A stretch of DNA of 9,691 bases from Verrucomicrobiota bacterium (lineage in GTDB: Bacteria; Verrucomicrobiota; Verrucomicrobiia; Opitutales; Opitutaceae), in NCBI GenBank assembly GCA_023443985.1, contig JAEZSJ010000384.1:1-9691 (forward strand), read 5' to 3'. Each line of letters opens with the position of its first letter. The stretch's first letter is position 1. The notes under the pieces were generated by a model that saw nothing but the letters and a program-made list of their open reading frames with translations, was not told where the DNA came from and searched no databases. Position numbers and translations under genes: made by a program. Positions 1-5,984 of the stretch are shown here, one piece after another.

Positions 1-92
1 GGCCCGGGCGCGGCGGCCCGCCGCGAGGTCTGTTGTTGCACTCCGCCGCCGCGGCACCCTTGCTTGCGCCTCCGCCCCATCCGACCGACGCC

Positions 93-842
93 ATGTCCCG
101 CCACTCCGACAGCTACAAACCCCTCACCGAACAGGAGCTCTACGAGCTCGCCCATTTTCTCGAGTCGCCGCTGGTCCCGCCGACGACCATGCGCCTCTCG
201 GCCGTGAACGGCCTGCTCACCTCGATCATCATCGGCCCGCGTCCGATCCCGCCCAACGTGTGGATGAACTACATCTGGGGCCAGGGGCAGCCGCGCTGGC
301 AGTCCCAGCAGCAGGCGGAGCTCGTCGCCTCCCTGCTCGTCCGCCACCTCAACACGGTCGCGTTGCTGCTCGCCGCCACCCCGCCGCGGTATGCCCCGCT
401 CACCTACACCCGCCAGGCCGACGGCCAGTCCACCGAGATCGTCTCCGACTGGTGCTTCGGCTTCTGCTGCGGCGTGAAGCTCGACAACGAGGCCTGGAAG
501 CCCGTGCTCGGCTCGAACGTCGAGGCGTTCATGGCGATCATCCGCGCCTACCTCGAGCCCGAGAAGGAGGTCCACGCGCAAATCCTTTCCCGGCTCTCCG
601 CCGAGGACGGCAAGCCCTCCCAGGTGATCGCCACCTGCGTGCTCGAGCTGCATCGTTTCTGGCTGGCGCGCCAGCCGAAGAAACCCGCCGCCCCCGCCGG
701 CAGCGCCATGCCGCTCCCGCTCAAGATCGGCCGCAACGACCTCTGCCCTTGCGGCAGCGGCCGCAAATACAAGAACTGCTGCGGCAGCGGCACCACGCAC
801 ACCGCCGAGACGGAGCCGGCGCCCGCGGCCCCCAAGGCCTGA
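93..842 (+). CDS. UPF0149 (YecA/YgfB-like) family protein with C-terminal SEC-C motif
   Basis: 249-residue protein. The first ~190 residues match the all-helical UPF0149 pattern: LTEQELYELAHFLES near the N-terminus, the MRLSAVNGLLTSIIIGP helix (33-49), a W-rich middle (WMNYIWG), RHLNTVALLL (84-93), and DWCFGFCCGVKL...W (119-135). A proline/alanine linker (~195-209) leads to a SEC-C motif, IGRNDLCPCGSGRKYKNCCG (212-231), whose C218, C220, C229 and C230 should bind zinc as in the SecA tail. Known for the family: SEC-C tails are found on SecA and many YecA-like proteins and are thought to mediate protein or ribosome contacts; the exact role is unclear, presumably cytosolic. ATG at 93 was chosen over an in-frame TTG at 33 because the extra 20 residues are Ala/Pro-rich and unlike the family; no clear Shine-Dalgarno is visible. 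Monocistronic: a terminator follows within 20 bases. Confidence 0.9.
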   Translation: MSRHSDSYKPLTEQELYELAHFLESPLVPPTTMRLSAVNGLLTSIIIGPRPIPPNVWMNYIWGQGQPRWQSQQQAELVASLLVRHLNTVALLLAATPPRYAPLTYTRQADGQSTEIVSDWCFGFCCGVKLDNEAWKPVLGSNVEAFMAIIRAYLEPEKEVHAQILSRLSAEDGKPSQVIATCVLELHRFWLARQPKKPAAPAGSAMPLPLKIGRNDLCPCGSGRKYKNCCGSGTTHTAETEPAPAAPKA

Positions 843-858
843 TCCGCCCAGCCCCCCC

Positions 859-885
859 GCCCCGGCTTTCCCGCCGGGGCTTTTT
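859..885 (+). terminator. Rho-independent terminator of the UPF0149 gene
   Basis: An 8-bp GC stem (GCCCCGGC at 859-866 pairing with GCCGGGGC at 873-880) closes a 6-base loop TTTCCC and is followed directly by TTTTT (881-885). It starts 17 bases after the stop codon of the upstream + strand gene. On the minus strand there is no T tract, so it should not terminate the converging radical SAM gene. Confidence 0.85.
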
Positions 886-945
886 CGTGCCCGGCCGACA
901 CCGCACGGGCGGTCGGCCCACGGGTGGGCGCCCCCTGCGCCGGCA

Positions 946-2649
946 TCAACCTTCGCCGCGGTGCCGGCCCTGGCGCTTCGTGTTGCGGGTCGTCATACCA
1001 CGCCGGGCGGCAAGCTCCGCCAGCGCCTCCTTCGCCACGTGTGGACGCACTGCCCCCGGCACCTCCAGATAGCCGATGCGGCGGCAGTCGCGGTACAACG
1101 CCGCGGCCACCGGCTCCGCCCCGAGGCCCCGTTCCTGCACGAGAAACTCGAACACGCGCGCCATCGTGCGGCTCAGCGCGAGCGCATGGTGCCGCCCTTC
1201 TTGCGCGAAGAACCAGTCGCTGAACCGCAGAAACTCCGCGAACGGCGACGCCGGTTCCCCTTCGCGCGCGGCGCAGCCCAGCGCCGTCGCCACCGCCACC
1301 GCCCCGGGCGAGGCCGCCCCGCTCCAGAAGAGCGGCAGCGTCTCCACGAAGTTGCCGCTGTTGCCGACGAGGTCCCAGTAGCGCGCAAACCGCCGGAGCC
1401 GCTGCACTGTGGCGAAGTCGATCACGCGGTTGCGCAGGAGCTCGTAGGGCGGCGCGGGCGAGTAGACCATCGCCTCCGGCCCGTCGTGCCGCGCGATTGG
1501 CGCACCGCGGAGGCGTTTCAGCAGCCCGACTTGGATCTCGTGCGGGGCGAGCGCGACCAGCCGGTCGAACCCGGCGCCGAAGCCCGCCGCGGTCTCGCCG
1601 GGGAGGCCGACGATGAGGTCGGCGTGCAGGTGCGCCGGCGTGTGTGCGCGGAGGAAGCGGAAGTTCTCCTCCAGTTTCGCGGGATCCTGCCGCCGGTTGA
1701 TCGCCGCCGTGACCGCCGGGTCAAAACTCTGGATACCGATCTCGAGCTGCAGCGAACCGGCCGGAAAACGCGCCAGCAGCTCGCGCAATTCCACCGGCAA
1801 CCGATCCGGCACCATCTCGAAGTGCAGGAAGATCCCCGCATACCGCGGCGCGACGGGCTGATAGCACCCATCCGGAAACGGTGGGGCGGGCTTTACGCCC
1901 GCCAGTCGGGCGTCGCTGGCGGACTTCGCGTCCACCTCCGCCATCCGCGCGAGGAAGAACTCGAGGATCCGCCGGCTCGTCGGCAGGTGCAGGTTGAACG
2001 TGCGGTCGACGAACTTGAAATGACGCACCCCGCGCGCAAGCAGCCGCTCCAGCGCCGCGAGCACCGGCTCGAGCGGCCAAGGCCGCACCTGCGCGTCGAG
2101 CGACGACAGGCAGAACTCGCACGAGAACGGACACCCGCGCGACGCCTCCACGTAGACGAGCCGGTGCGCGATGTCCTCGTCGGTGTATTCGTCGTAGGGC
2201 AACGCCAGCGTCGCGAGGTCCGGCGGCGCAGCGGCGATGATCTTCGCCGGCGCGGCGCCGCCCGCCAGCACCGCGCGGCAGACCTCCGGCAGCACCCGTT
2301 CGCCCTCGCCGCGGATCGTGCAGTCGGCCAGCCGCACGATCTCCTGCGCCTCGGGCTCGTGGCTCACCTCCGGCCCGCCGAGGACCACCACGAGCTCCGG
2401 CCGCACGCGCTTCAGCAACGCCACCAGCTCCGTCGTGGGGCCCACGTTCCACACGTACACGCCGAGCGCGACGATCCGCGGCTCCAGCGCCAAGATACGC
2501 TCCGCCACGTCGAGCGGCCGCTCCTGGACCGTGAACTCGGCCACGACCGAGCGCCCGCGCAGCTCGCCCAGGTTCGCCCGCAAGCAGCGCAGCCCGAACG
2601 AGGCGTGGATGTACTTGGCGTTGAGCGTGGCGAGGACGATCTCCGGCAT
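946..2649 (-). CDS. B12-binding-type radical SAM protein with C-terminal DUF4080
   Basis: 567 residues. Residues ~1-140 resemble the cobalamin-binding Rossmann domain (MPEIVLATLNAKYIHASFG start; VVVLGGPEVS at 87-96; IRGEGERVLPEV at 112-123), though the DxHxxG cobalt-ligand motif is not seen, which is common in this subfamily. The radical SAM core follows with the [4Fe-4S] ligands C173, C177 and C180 in GCPFSCEFC, then FKFVDRTFNLHLPTSRRILEFF, LHFEMVPDRLP, HADLIVGLPGET. The C-terminal part (GLLKRLRGAPIARHD, YELLRNRVIDFATVQRLRRFARYWDL, GNFVETLPL) is DUF4080. The substrate is unknown; no neighbour suggests one. Start: ATG at 2649 matches the family N-terminus; upstream codons in frame are low-complexity. 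Oddity: residues ~238-271 are a Pro/Ala-rich insert not expected between the FFLARMAEV helix and FLHFEMVPD, encoded by palindromic DNA (separate entry). Confidence 0.92.
   Translation of the reverse strand: MPEIVLATLNAKYIHASFGLRCLRANLGELRGRSVVAEFTVQERPLDVAERILALEPRIVALGVYVWNVGPTTELVALLKRVRPELVVVLGGPEVSHEPEAQEIVRLADCTIRGEGERVLPEVCRAVLAGGAAPAKIIAAAPPDLATLALPYDEYTDEDIAHRLVYVEASRGCPFSCEFCLSSLDAQVRPWPLEPVLAALERLLARGVRHFKFVDRTFNLHLPTSRRILEFFLARMAEVDAKSASDARLAGVKPAPPFPDGCYQPVAPRYAGIFLHFEMVPDRLPVELRELLARFPAGSLQLEIGIQSFDPAVTAAINRRQDPAKLEENFRFLRAHTPAHLHADLIVGLPGETAAGFGAGFDRLVALAPHEIQVGLLKRLRGAPIARHDGPEAMVYSPAPPYELLRNRVIDFATVQRLRRFARYWDLVGNSGNFVETLPLFWSGAASPGAVAVATALGCAAREGEPASPFAEFLRFSDWFFAQEGRHHALALSRTMARVFEFLVQERGLGAEPVAAALYRDCRRIGYLEVPGAVRPHVAKEALAELAARRGMTTRNTKRQGRHRGEG
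1885..1933. repeat. Short palindromic repeat inside the radical SAM reading frame
   Basis: Three small hairpins overlap or abut. GGCGGGC (1885-1891) pairs with GCCCGCC (1897-1903) around the loop TTTAC. CCGCCAG (1899-1905) pairs with CTGGCGG (1916-1922) around a 10-base loop, so the first two folds compete for the same arm. GGAC (1921-1924) pairs with GTCC (1930-1933). The element is translated in frame as part of a Pro/Ala-rich insert in the radical SAM protein. The density of nested inverted repeats is unlike the surrounding coding DNA and resembles a REP-type or other miniature palindromic repeat. I cannot see other copies within this window. Confidence 0.55.
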
Positions 2650-2754
2650 CGGCGCCGCCACCGTAGCACCCGCGCCGCGCATGCAAAGGGGCAAACGCCA
2701 GCCGCACGCGTCCCACCGTTTCCTTCCGCACACTCGCCGCGCCGCCGCCCTCCA

Positions 2755-2785
2755 GGAACTTGTCACGTAATACGTGACAAGTTCC
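2755..2785. repeat. Perfect 31-bp odd-centred palindrome
   Basis: Arms of 15 bp (GGAACTTGTCACGTA and its exact complement) flank a single central A at 2770. The sequence is AT-richer than its surroundings. It lies 106 bases upstream of the radical SAM start. Neither strand has a T tract after it, so it is not an intrinsic terminator. It could be a dispersed palindromic repeat or a dimeric protein binding site; the sequence alone does not decide. Confidence 0.7.
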
Positions 2786-2938
2786 GGACGCGCGGCTCTC
2801 CAGCAGGGCCGGTCCGCAGCGCCTGCGCACCGCACCGTCCGTCGACTGGCGGGACCGGCGGCGTTTCCGCGTCCGCTCCCGCACGCCCTGCGGCCGATAC
2901 CGGCCGCTGCGACCATCCTCGCCGCCCTCGAGGCCAAA

Positions 2939-2953
2939 CGCATGGTCCATGCG
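2939..2953. repeat. 15-base palindrome CGCATGG-T-CCATGCG
   Basis: Arms of 7 bp around a single central T (2946). It sits 47 bases past the stop codon of the ATC hydrolase gene. Arms this short can occur by chance in GC-rich DNA; it is listed because it has the same one-base-centre design as the larger palindrome in the same gap. Confidence 0.3.
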
Positions 2954-2999
2954 GAGAAGACGCCGCGGGAGCTGCCGCAGCCCGGACCTCCCGCGAAAT

Positions 3000-3587
3000 C
3001 TAGGCCGTGCTGCCCGCGCCAGTCCGCGCTGCGTTCTGTGCGTAGCAGTGGTCGCAGCACGGGTGCCCTTCCATCAGCGTCTGCGTGCGCCGGAAGGCGA
3101 TCGCCGGATTGAAGCCAGCGGTCATACCGATATCGGCGCCGCAGAGGAGCAGCGTCATCCAGTCCTCGGCCCCGAGCTCGCGCGCCACCGCGACGTGAGG
3201 ACAATGCGTGCATCGAAACTGCACCTCATCGGCTAAATTTCGGTACGCGAATTCGAAGCCGGCCCTCCCCAGCGGCTCCCAGAGCAGCCGGATCAGATCC
3301 TCGATTCCATTGCCGGGCTGCTGCGCGGCTATCGCTTCCCAATCACGCCGGGCGTTCTCGTGCACGATGATCCGGACGACCTCGGACACCGTCGAACCGA
3401 ACTGTTCCCGCAGCCCGTCGAGCAGCGCGATCGGATGCACCTCGCCCCAACGCCGCCCGAGCTCGGCCGCGATCGCCTTCTCCCCGGCTCCGGCAAACAA
3501 GGCCACGTTCGGCCGCCGGAACCAGTCGGTCAGCCAAGGGTAGAGCCGGCGGAACGCATCGGCGTCGAGGGGCGCAGGGGAGTCCAC
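3000..3587 (-). CDS. L-2-amino-thiazoline-4-carboxylic acid (ATC) hydrolase family protein
   Basis: 195 residues from the GTG at 3587. The C-terminal half carries the family signature: FRCTHCPHVAVARELG (125-139), a conserved Cys in LLLCGADIGMTAGFNP (146-161), then FRRTQTLMEGHPCCDHCY (165-182), where TxTLxEGxxCC is diagnostic. Known for the family: ring-opening hydrolysis of L-ATC to a carbamoyl-cysteine, a step of bacterial cysteine production from thiazolines; most members have never been tested, so the substrate here is inferred. No carbamoylase gene lies nearby. Start choice: an in-frame ATG at 3698 would add 37 Arg/Ala/Cys-rich residues and overlap the divergent DUF1643 gene, whereas GTG 3587 begins just before the folded part (LDADAFRRLYPWL). 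No strong Shine-Dalgarno is visible, so the start is uncertain. No signal peptide; probably cytosolic. Confidence 0.8.
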   Translation of the reverse strand: MDSPAPLDADAFRRLYPWLTDWFRRPNVALFAGAGEKAIAAELGRRWGEVHPIALLDGLREQFGSTVSEVVRIIVHENARRDWEAIAAQQPGNGIEDLIRLLWEPLGRAGFEFAYRNLADEVQFRCTHCPHVAVARELGAEDWMTLLLCGADIGMTAGFNPAIAFRRTQTLMEGHPCCDHCYAQNAARTGAGSTA

Positions 3588-3690
3588 GACGCCACGCTGG
3601 CGGCATCTCGCGCCGGGACAAGCCGCCGCGCGCCGCCGGCGTCCGCATTCCGCGGTTTCCTTCCCCGGCCGGGTCGCTTTCACTGGCGGC
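3588..3690. promoter_or_regulatory. Divergent intergenic region (ATC hydrolase / DUF1643)
   Basis: About 100 bases separate two genes that point away from each other, so both promoters should lie here. I see no clear -35/-10 hexamers, which is usual for GC-rich DNA. Its length depends on the ATC hydrolase start being the GTG at 3587. Confidence 0.4.
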
Positions 3691-4173
3691 TTGGACAACG
3701 AGTGCCAGTTCTCCCCCGACCGCCGCCATCGCTACAGCCTGATCCATCGCTGGAACCCGCTTTTCGGCGACAAGCTCATCCTCTGGATCGGCCTGAACCC
3801 CAGCACCGCCGACGAGGCCAAGCTCGACCCCACGCTCACGCGCATCGCCGATTTCTCCAAGCGCGCCGGCTTCGACGGTTTCTGGATGGCCAACCTCTTC
3901 GCCCTGCGCACGCCCTACCCGGACGAGATGATGAAGGCCGACGACCCCGTGGGGCCGGAGAATGATGCCTGGCTGCTCCGCGCCGCCGAACGCTGCGAAC
4001 GCATCGTCGCCGCCTGGGGCGTGACCGGCACCTACCAGGCCCGGGCCGACGCCGTCGTGCGCCTGCTCGCCGGGCGCGAGCTCAGCTGCCTGGGCACCAC
4101 GCAGGACGGCCACCCGCGGCATCCGCTCTATGTGCCGGCGAGACAGGGCTTCGAGCCTTGGCCTGGAGCGTGA
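3691..4173 (+). CDS. DUF1643 domain-containing protein
   Basis: 160 residues, the usual size for DUF1643. Family landmarks appear in order: RYSLIHRW (14-21), ILWIGLNPSTADEAKLDPTL (30-49), FDGFWMANLFALRTPYP (61-77), VGPENDAWL (87-95), IVAAWG (105-110), and near the C-terminus CLGTTQDGHPRHPLYVP (133-149). The family is widespread in bacteria and phages and has no established function; the invariant GLNPSTAD, GPEND and GxPRHPLY patches suggest a conserved, possibly enzymatic, pocket. The only plausible start is TTG at 3691, 13 codons before the conserved RY. Divergent from the ATC hydrolase gene, and convergent with the DUF6807 gene 43 bases downstream. Confidence 0.88.
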   Translation: MDNECQFSPDRRHRYSLIHRWNPLFGDKLILWIGLNPSTADEAKLDPTLTRIADFSKRAGFDGFWMANLFALRTPYPDEMMKADDPVGPENDAWLLRAAERCERIVAAWGVTGTYQARADAVVRLLAGRELSCLGTTQDGHPRHPLYVPARQGFEPWPGA

Positions 4174-4216
4174 TCCCGGCACCGCGCGGGCGTGGTTGCG
4201 GTCCGCCCCGTCCGGC

Positions 4217-5170
4217 TCACCGGGCCCACGGCGGTCGCTCCTGCTTCGCCGCCACTGCGCCCAATGCCTCCGGCGTCCACGCCGTGGGGCGGACGAGAAT
4301 GCGGTAGCGCAACGCGAGCGTGGCGCCGGGCGCGAGCGTGAGCGGTTGCGGCGCGAGGAGCGCCGCGCACGCAAAACGCATCCGCGGCGCGTTGGCGACA
4401 TACCAGGGGAGCGCCGCGGGGGAAGCGGTGGCGGGGTCGAGGTTGAGGATCGCGACGCCACCGAGGTCGTGCCCCTCGCGCCGCACGTTGTGACCGAGCA
4501 CCGCGGCCCGCGGCCGGGCGCGGTCGCTCGCGTAGTGTTCGACCACGCCCTCCTGCGTGACGACCGTCAGCACCGCGGGCGCCGGTGGGGCGCGGAAACC
4601 GAGTCCGCCGTAGCCGCCGTTCACCTGTCCGCCGGGTTCGCCGGGCATCGGGGTGCGGTCGAGCACCACGCCCTCGCTGCCGGCGACGAAGTCCGCGGCC
4701 CAATCGATCACGAAGCCGCCATCGGACTCCGGCGCGGCGACGCGGACCACCCGATGCTCGGTGAGCTCGACGCGCCCGCCCGGGTGCATGTAGGTCAGCT
4801 CAAGGCGGATGGTGGCGTGGCCGGCATCATCGGTCTCGAGCGAGGGCGGCGTCCAGCGGGTCGCGCCCGCGGCGCGCGCCCCGGGCCCGGTCTCCTCCCA
4901 GTAGTTCACGCCGTTGATGAACTTCCAGGAAAACCACAAGCCGTAGTGCCAGACATGATCCGCCGGGCGGACCTCGACGAGGTTCTCGCCGCCCGGCGCC
5001 AGCGTGGCGAAATGCGGCTTGCCGTGACGCGGGTCGAAGGAGAACTCCCACAGGACGCGGTCCTCCCGCAGCCAGGCGAGCGAGCGGTCGTCGCGCCGCC
5101 ACTCGGCGCGGGAGGAGAACGCGGCGGTTGCACCCATGAGGGCGAGCATGGCGGGACGCAGGGAGACCAT
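4217..5170 (-). CDS. Secreted DUF6807 (PmoA-fold) family protein
   Basis: 317 residues from ATG 5170 (an in-frame GTG two codons upstream is possible). Residues 1-22 look like a signal peptide (MVSLRPAMLALMGATAAFSSRAEW, probable cut after SRA), so the protein is likely periplasmic or exported. The family signature is clear: RPADHVWHYGLWFSWK (68-83), INGVNYWEE (85-93), DWAADFVAGSEGVVLDRT, GYGGLGFRAP, and a closing WYVANAPRMRFACAAL plus LRYRILV. DUF6807 was named PmoA in Pfam but is not a methane monooxygenase subunit; it is abundant in Planctomycetes and Verrucomicrobia, often beside oxidoreductases and glycan-degradation genes, and its beta-sandwich fold suggests a carbohydrate-related role. 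No such partners are seen here. Function is therefore unknown. Confidence 0.88.
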   Translation of the reverse strand: MVSLRPAMLALMGATAAFSSRAEWRRDDRSLAWLREDRVLWEFSFDPRHGKPHFATLAPGGENLVEVRPADHVWHYGLWFSWKFINGVNYWEETGPGARAAGATRWTPPSLETDDAGHATIRLELTYMHPGGRVELTEHRVVRVAAPESDGGFVIDWAADFVAGSEGVVLDRTPMPGEPGGQVNGGYGGLGFRAPPAPAVLTVVTQEGVVEHYASDRARPRAAVLGHNVRREGHDLGGVAILNLDPATASPAALPWYVANAPRMRFACAALLAPQPLTLAPGATLALRYRILVRPTAWTPEALGAVAAKQERPPWAR

Positions 5171-5530
5171 GAGCACATTCTACACGAATCGTCCGCTCCG
5201 GCCGGCTTTTCTCTCGCGCCGCCCGGCGCCGCCCTTGAACCGTCGCGGACCGGAGCCGTTGGGACAGATGCGGGATTCCCGCCTTTGATGCCGACACAAT
5301 CACGCAATTCCTCCCGGAGCCTCGGCCGGACCCTTGTCCGGGAAGCGGCGTAGCGACACGCCGGCCTTCGTTCCCGGTCGATCCACCGCCGTCCGTCGCC
5401 CGCCGCCAGTCCGCACCCGGTGCACCGCCTTCGTCCGAAGCCGCGGCGCATCCGGGCGGCCGTGCATTGCATCCCGCGCCCTGTCGCGCGTTCCACCACC
5501 GGGGAAACCACCTCCGACCGTGTTTTCCCA
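5171..5530. other. Gene-free gap upstream of the RNHCP gene
   Basis: 360 bases between divergently transcribed genes. Reading frames through it give Arg/Pro-rich translations with no family resemblance. It contains two adjacent hairpins (5326-5363, separate entry) and a weaker GCGGG/CCCGC hairpin at 5270-5282. Promoters for the DUF6807 gene (-) and the RNHCP-PPK2 pair (+) should lie here. A TAGAAT about 11 bases upstream of the DUF6807 ATG resembles a -10 box but has no matching -35. Confidence 0.5.
5326..5363. repeat. Two tandem small hairpins
   Basis: CCGGAC (5326-5331) pairs with GTCCGG (5336-5341) around CCTT. Four bases later CGGCGT (5346-5351) pairs with ACGCCG (5358-5363) around AGCGAC. 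An alternative outer pairing of GGCCGG (5324-5329) with CCGGCC (5361-5366) would enclose most of both. No T tract follows. This may be an RNA structure or a dispersed repeat; neither is proven. Confidence 0.35.
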
Positions 5531-5929
5531 ATGTCGCATCCTTCGTCACGACCCGCCGACGGGTCGCCCGACCTCGACCGCGCCCCGTGGCGCGAGCCGC
5601 GCCCCGCCGCGCGTCCTTCGTATTTGAAATGTCGCCACTGCGGCCTCGAGTTCTCGCTCGACGCCCCCGGCACCCGCCACCGCAACCACTGCCCGCACTG
5701 CCTCTGGAGCGTGCACCTCGACGACACCCCCGGCGACCGCGCCTCGCTCTGCCGTGGCGGCATGGAGCCGATCGCGGTCTCCGCCGACGCGCGCGGCGAG
5801 TGGCAGGTGCTGCACCGCTGCGGCACCTGCCACACGATCCATATCAACCGGGTGGCCGGCGACGACGACGAGCGCGCGCTGCTCGCCCTCGCGGTGCGGC
5901 CGCTCACACGCGTGCCGTTCCCGGTGTAG
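5531..5929 (+). CDS. RNHCP domain-containing zinc-finger-like protein
   Basis: 132 residues. A Pro/Arg-rich N-terminus (~1-30) precedes the RNHCP domain: CRHCG (34-38), the name-giving HRNHCPHCLWSVHLD (50-64), PGDRASLCRGGMEPI (67-81), WQVLHRCGTCHTIHINRVAGDD (91-112). Three CxxC pairs (C34/C37, C54/C57, C97/C100) plus C74 point to zinc binding. The family is small and cytosolic with no established function; an RNA or DNA-binding role is only a guess from the zinc-ribbon look. The ATG at 5531 was chosen because the upstream in-frame extension is low-complexity. The PPK2 gene starts 55 bases downstream on the same strand with no terminator between, so they are probably co-transcribed. Confidence 0.88.
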   Translation: MSHPSSRPADGSPDLDRAPWREPRPAARPSYLKCRHCGLEFSLDAPGTRHRNHCPHCLWSVHLDDTPGDRASLCRGGMEPIAVSADARGEWQVLHRCGTCHTIHINRVAGDDDERALLALAVRPLTRVPFPV

Positions 5930-5984
5930 CGCCGGTCGGCAGCTTTGTTTCGCGCGCGGGCGGGTTCCGGCTTCCTTGGGGGCC

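Larger units (their letters stand above)
2650..2999. other. Gene-free gap between ATC hydrolase and radical SAM genes
   Basis: 350 bases without a credible gene. Open frames here on either strand have Arg/Pro/Ala-rich low-complexity translations and match no family I know. It holds the 31-bp palindrome at 2755-2785, a 15-base palindrome at 2939-2953 and a GC hairpin at 2890-2907 (GCGGCC/GGCCGC, loop GATACC). That hairpin lies about 90 bases past the ATC hydrolase stop and lacks a T tract. The promoter of the radical SAM gene should lie here on the minus strand, but I see no convincing -35/-10 pair. Confidence 0.6.

Noticed and set aside
2755..2785. 31-bp palindrome as an intrinsic terminator
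   Set aside because: No T tract on either strand, and it is about 215 bases past the upstream gene.
961..3003. 680-residue open frame on the + strand
   Set aside because: It lies opposite the radical SAM gene, is Arg/Gln/His-rich with no recognisable domain, and is explained by GC-rich third positions of the real gene.
2650..3213. Possible N-terminal extension of the radical SAM protein by 188 residues
   Set aside because: The extension is low-complexity, crosses the 31-bp palindrome and overlaps the ATC hydrolase gene; the family N-terminus starts at the ATG at 2649.
3588..3698. ATG start of the ATC hydrolase gene at 3698
   Set aside because: Adds 37 Arg/Ala/Cys-rich residues and overlaps the divergent DUF1643 start; GTG 3587 fits better, though not proven.
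4217..5170. Reading the DUF6807 protein as methane monooxygenase subunit PmoA
   Set aside because: The Pfam name PmoA is misleading: this protein has a signal peptide and soluble beta-sandwich features, no multiple membrane helices, and no pmoB/pmoC neighbours.
5171..5205. TAGAAT promoter -10 for the DUF6807 gene
   Set aside because: No -35-like hexamer at a suitable distance, and the box would leave only about 5 bases of leader.
4130..5353. 407-residue open frame on the + strand
   Set aside because: Antisense shadow of the DUF6807 gene; translation is Arg/Gly/Ala-rich with no family match, and it also overlaps the DUF1643 C-terminus.
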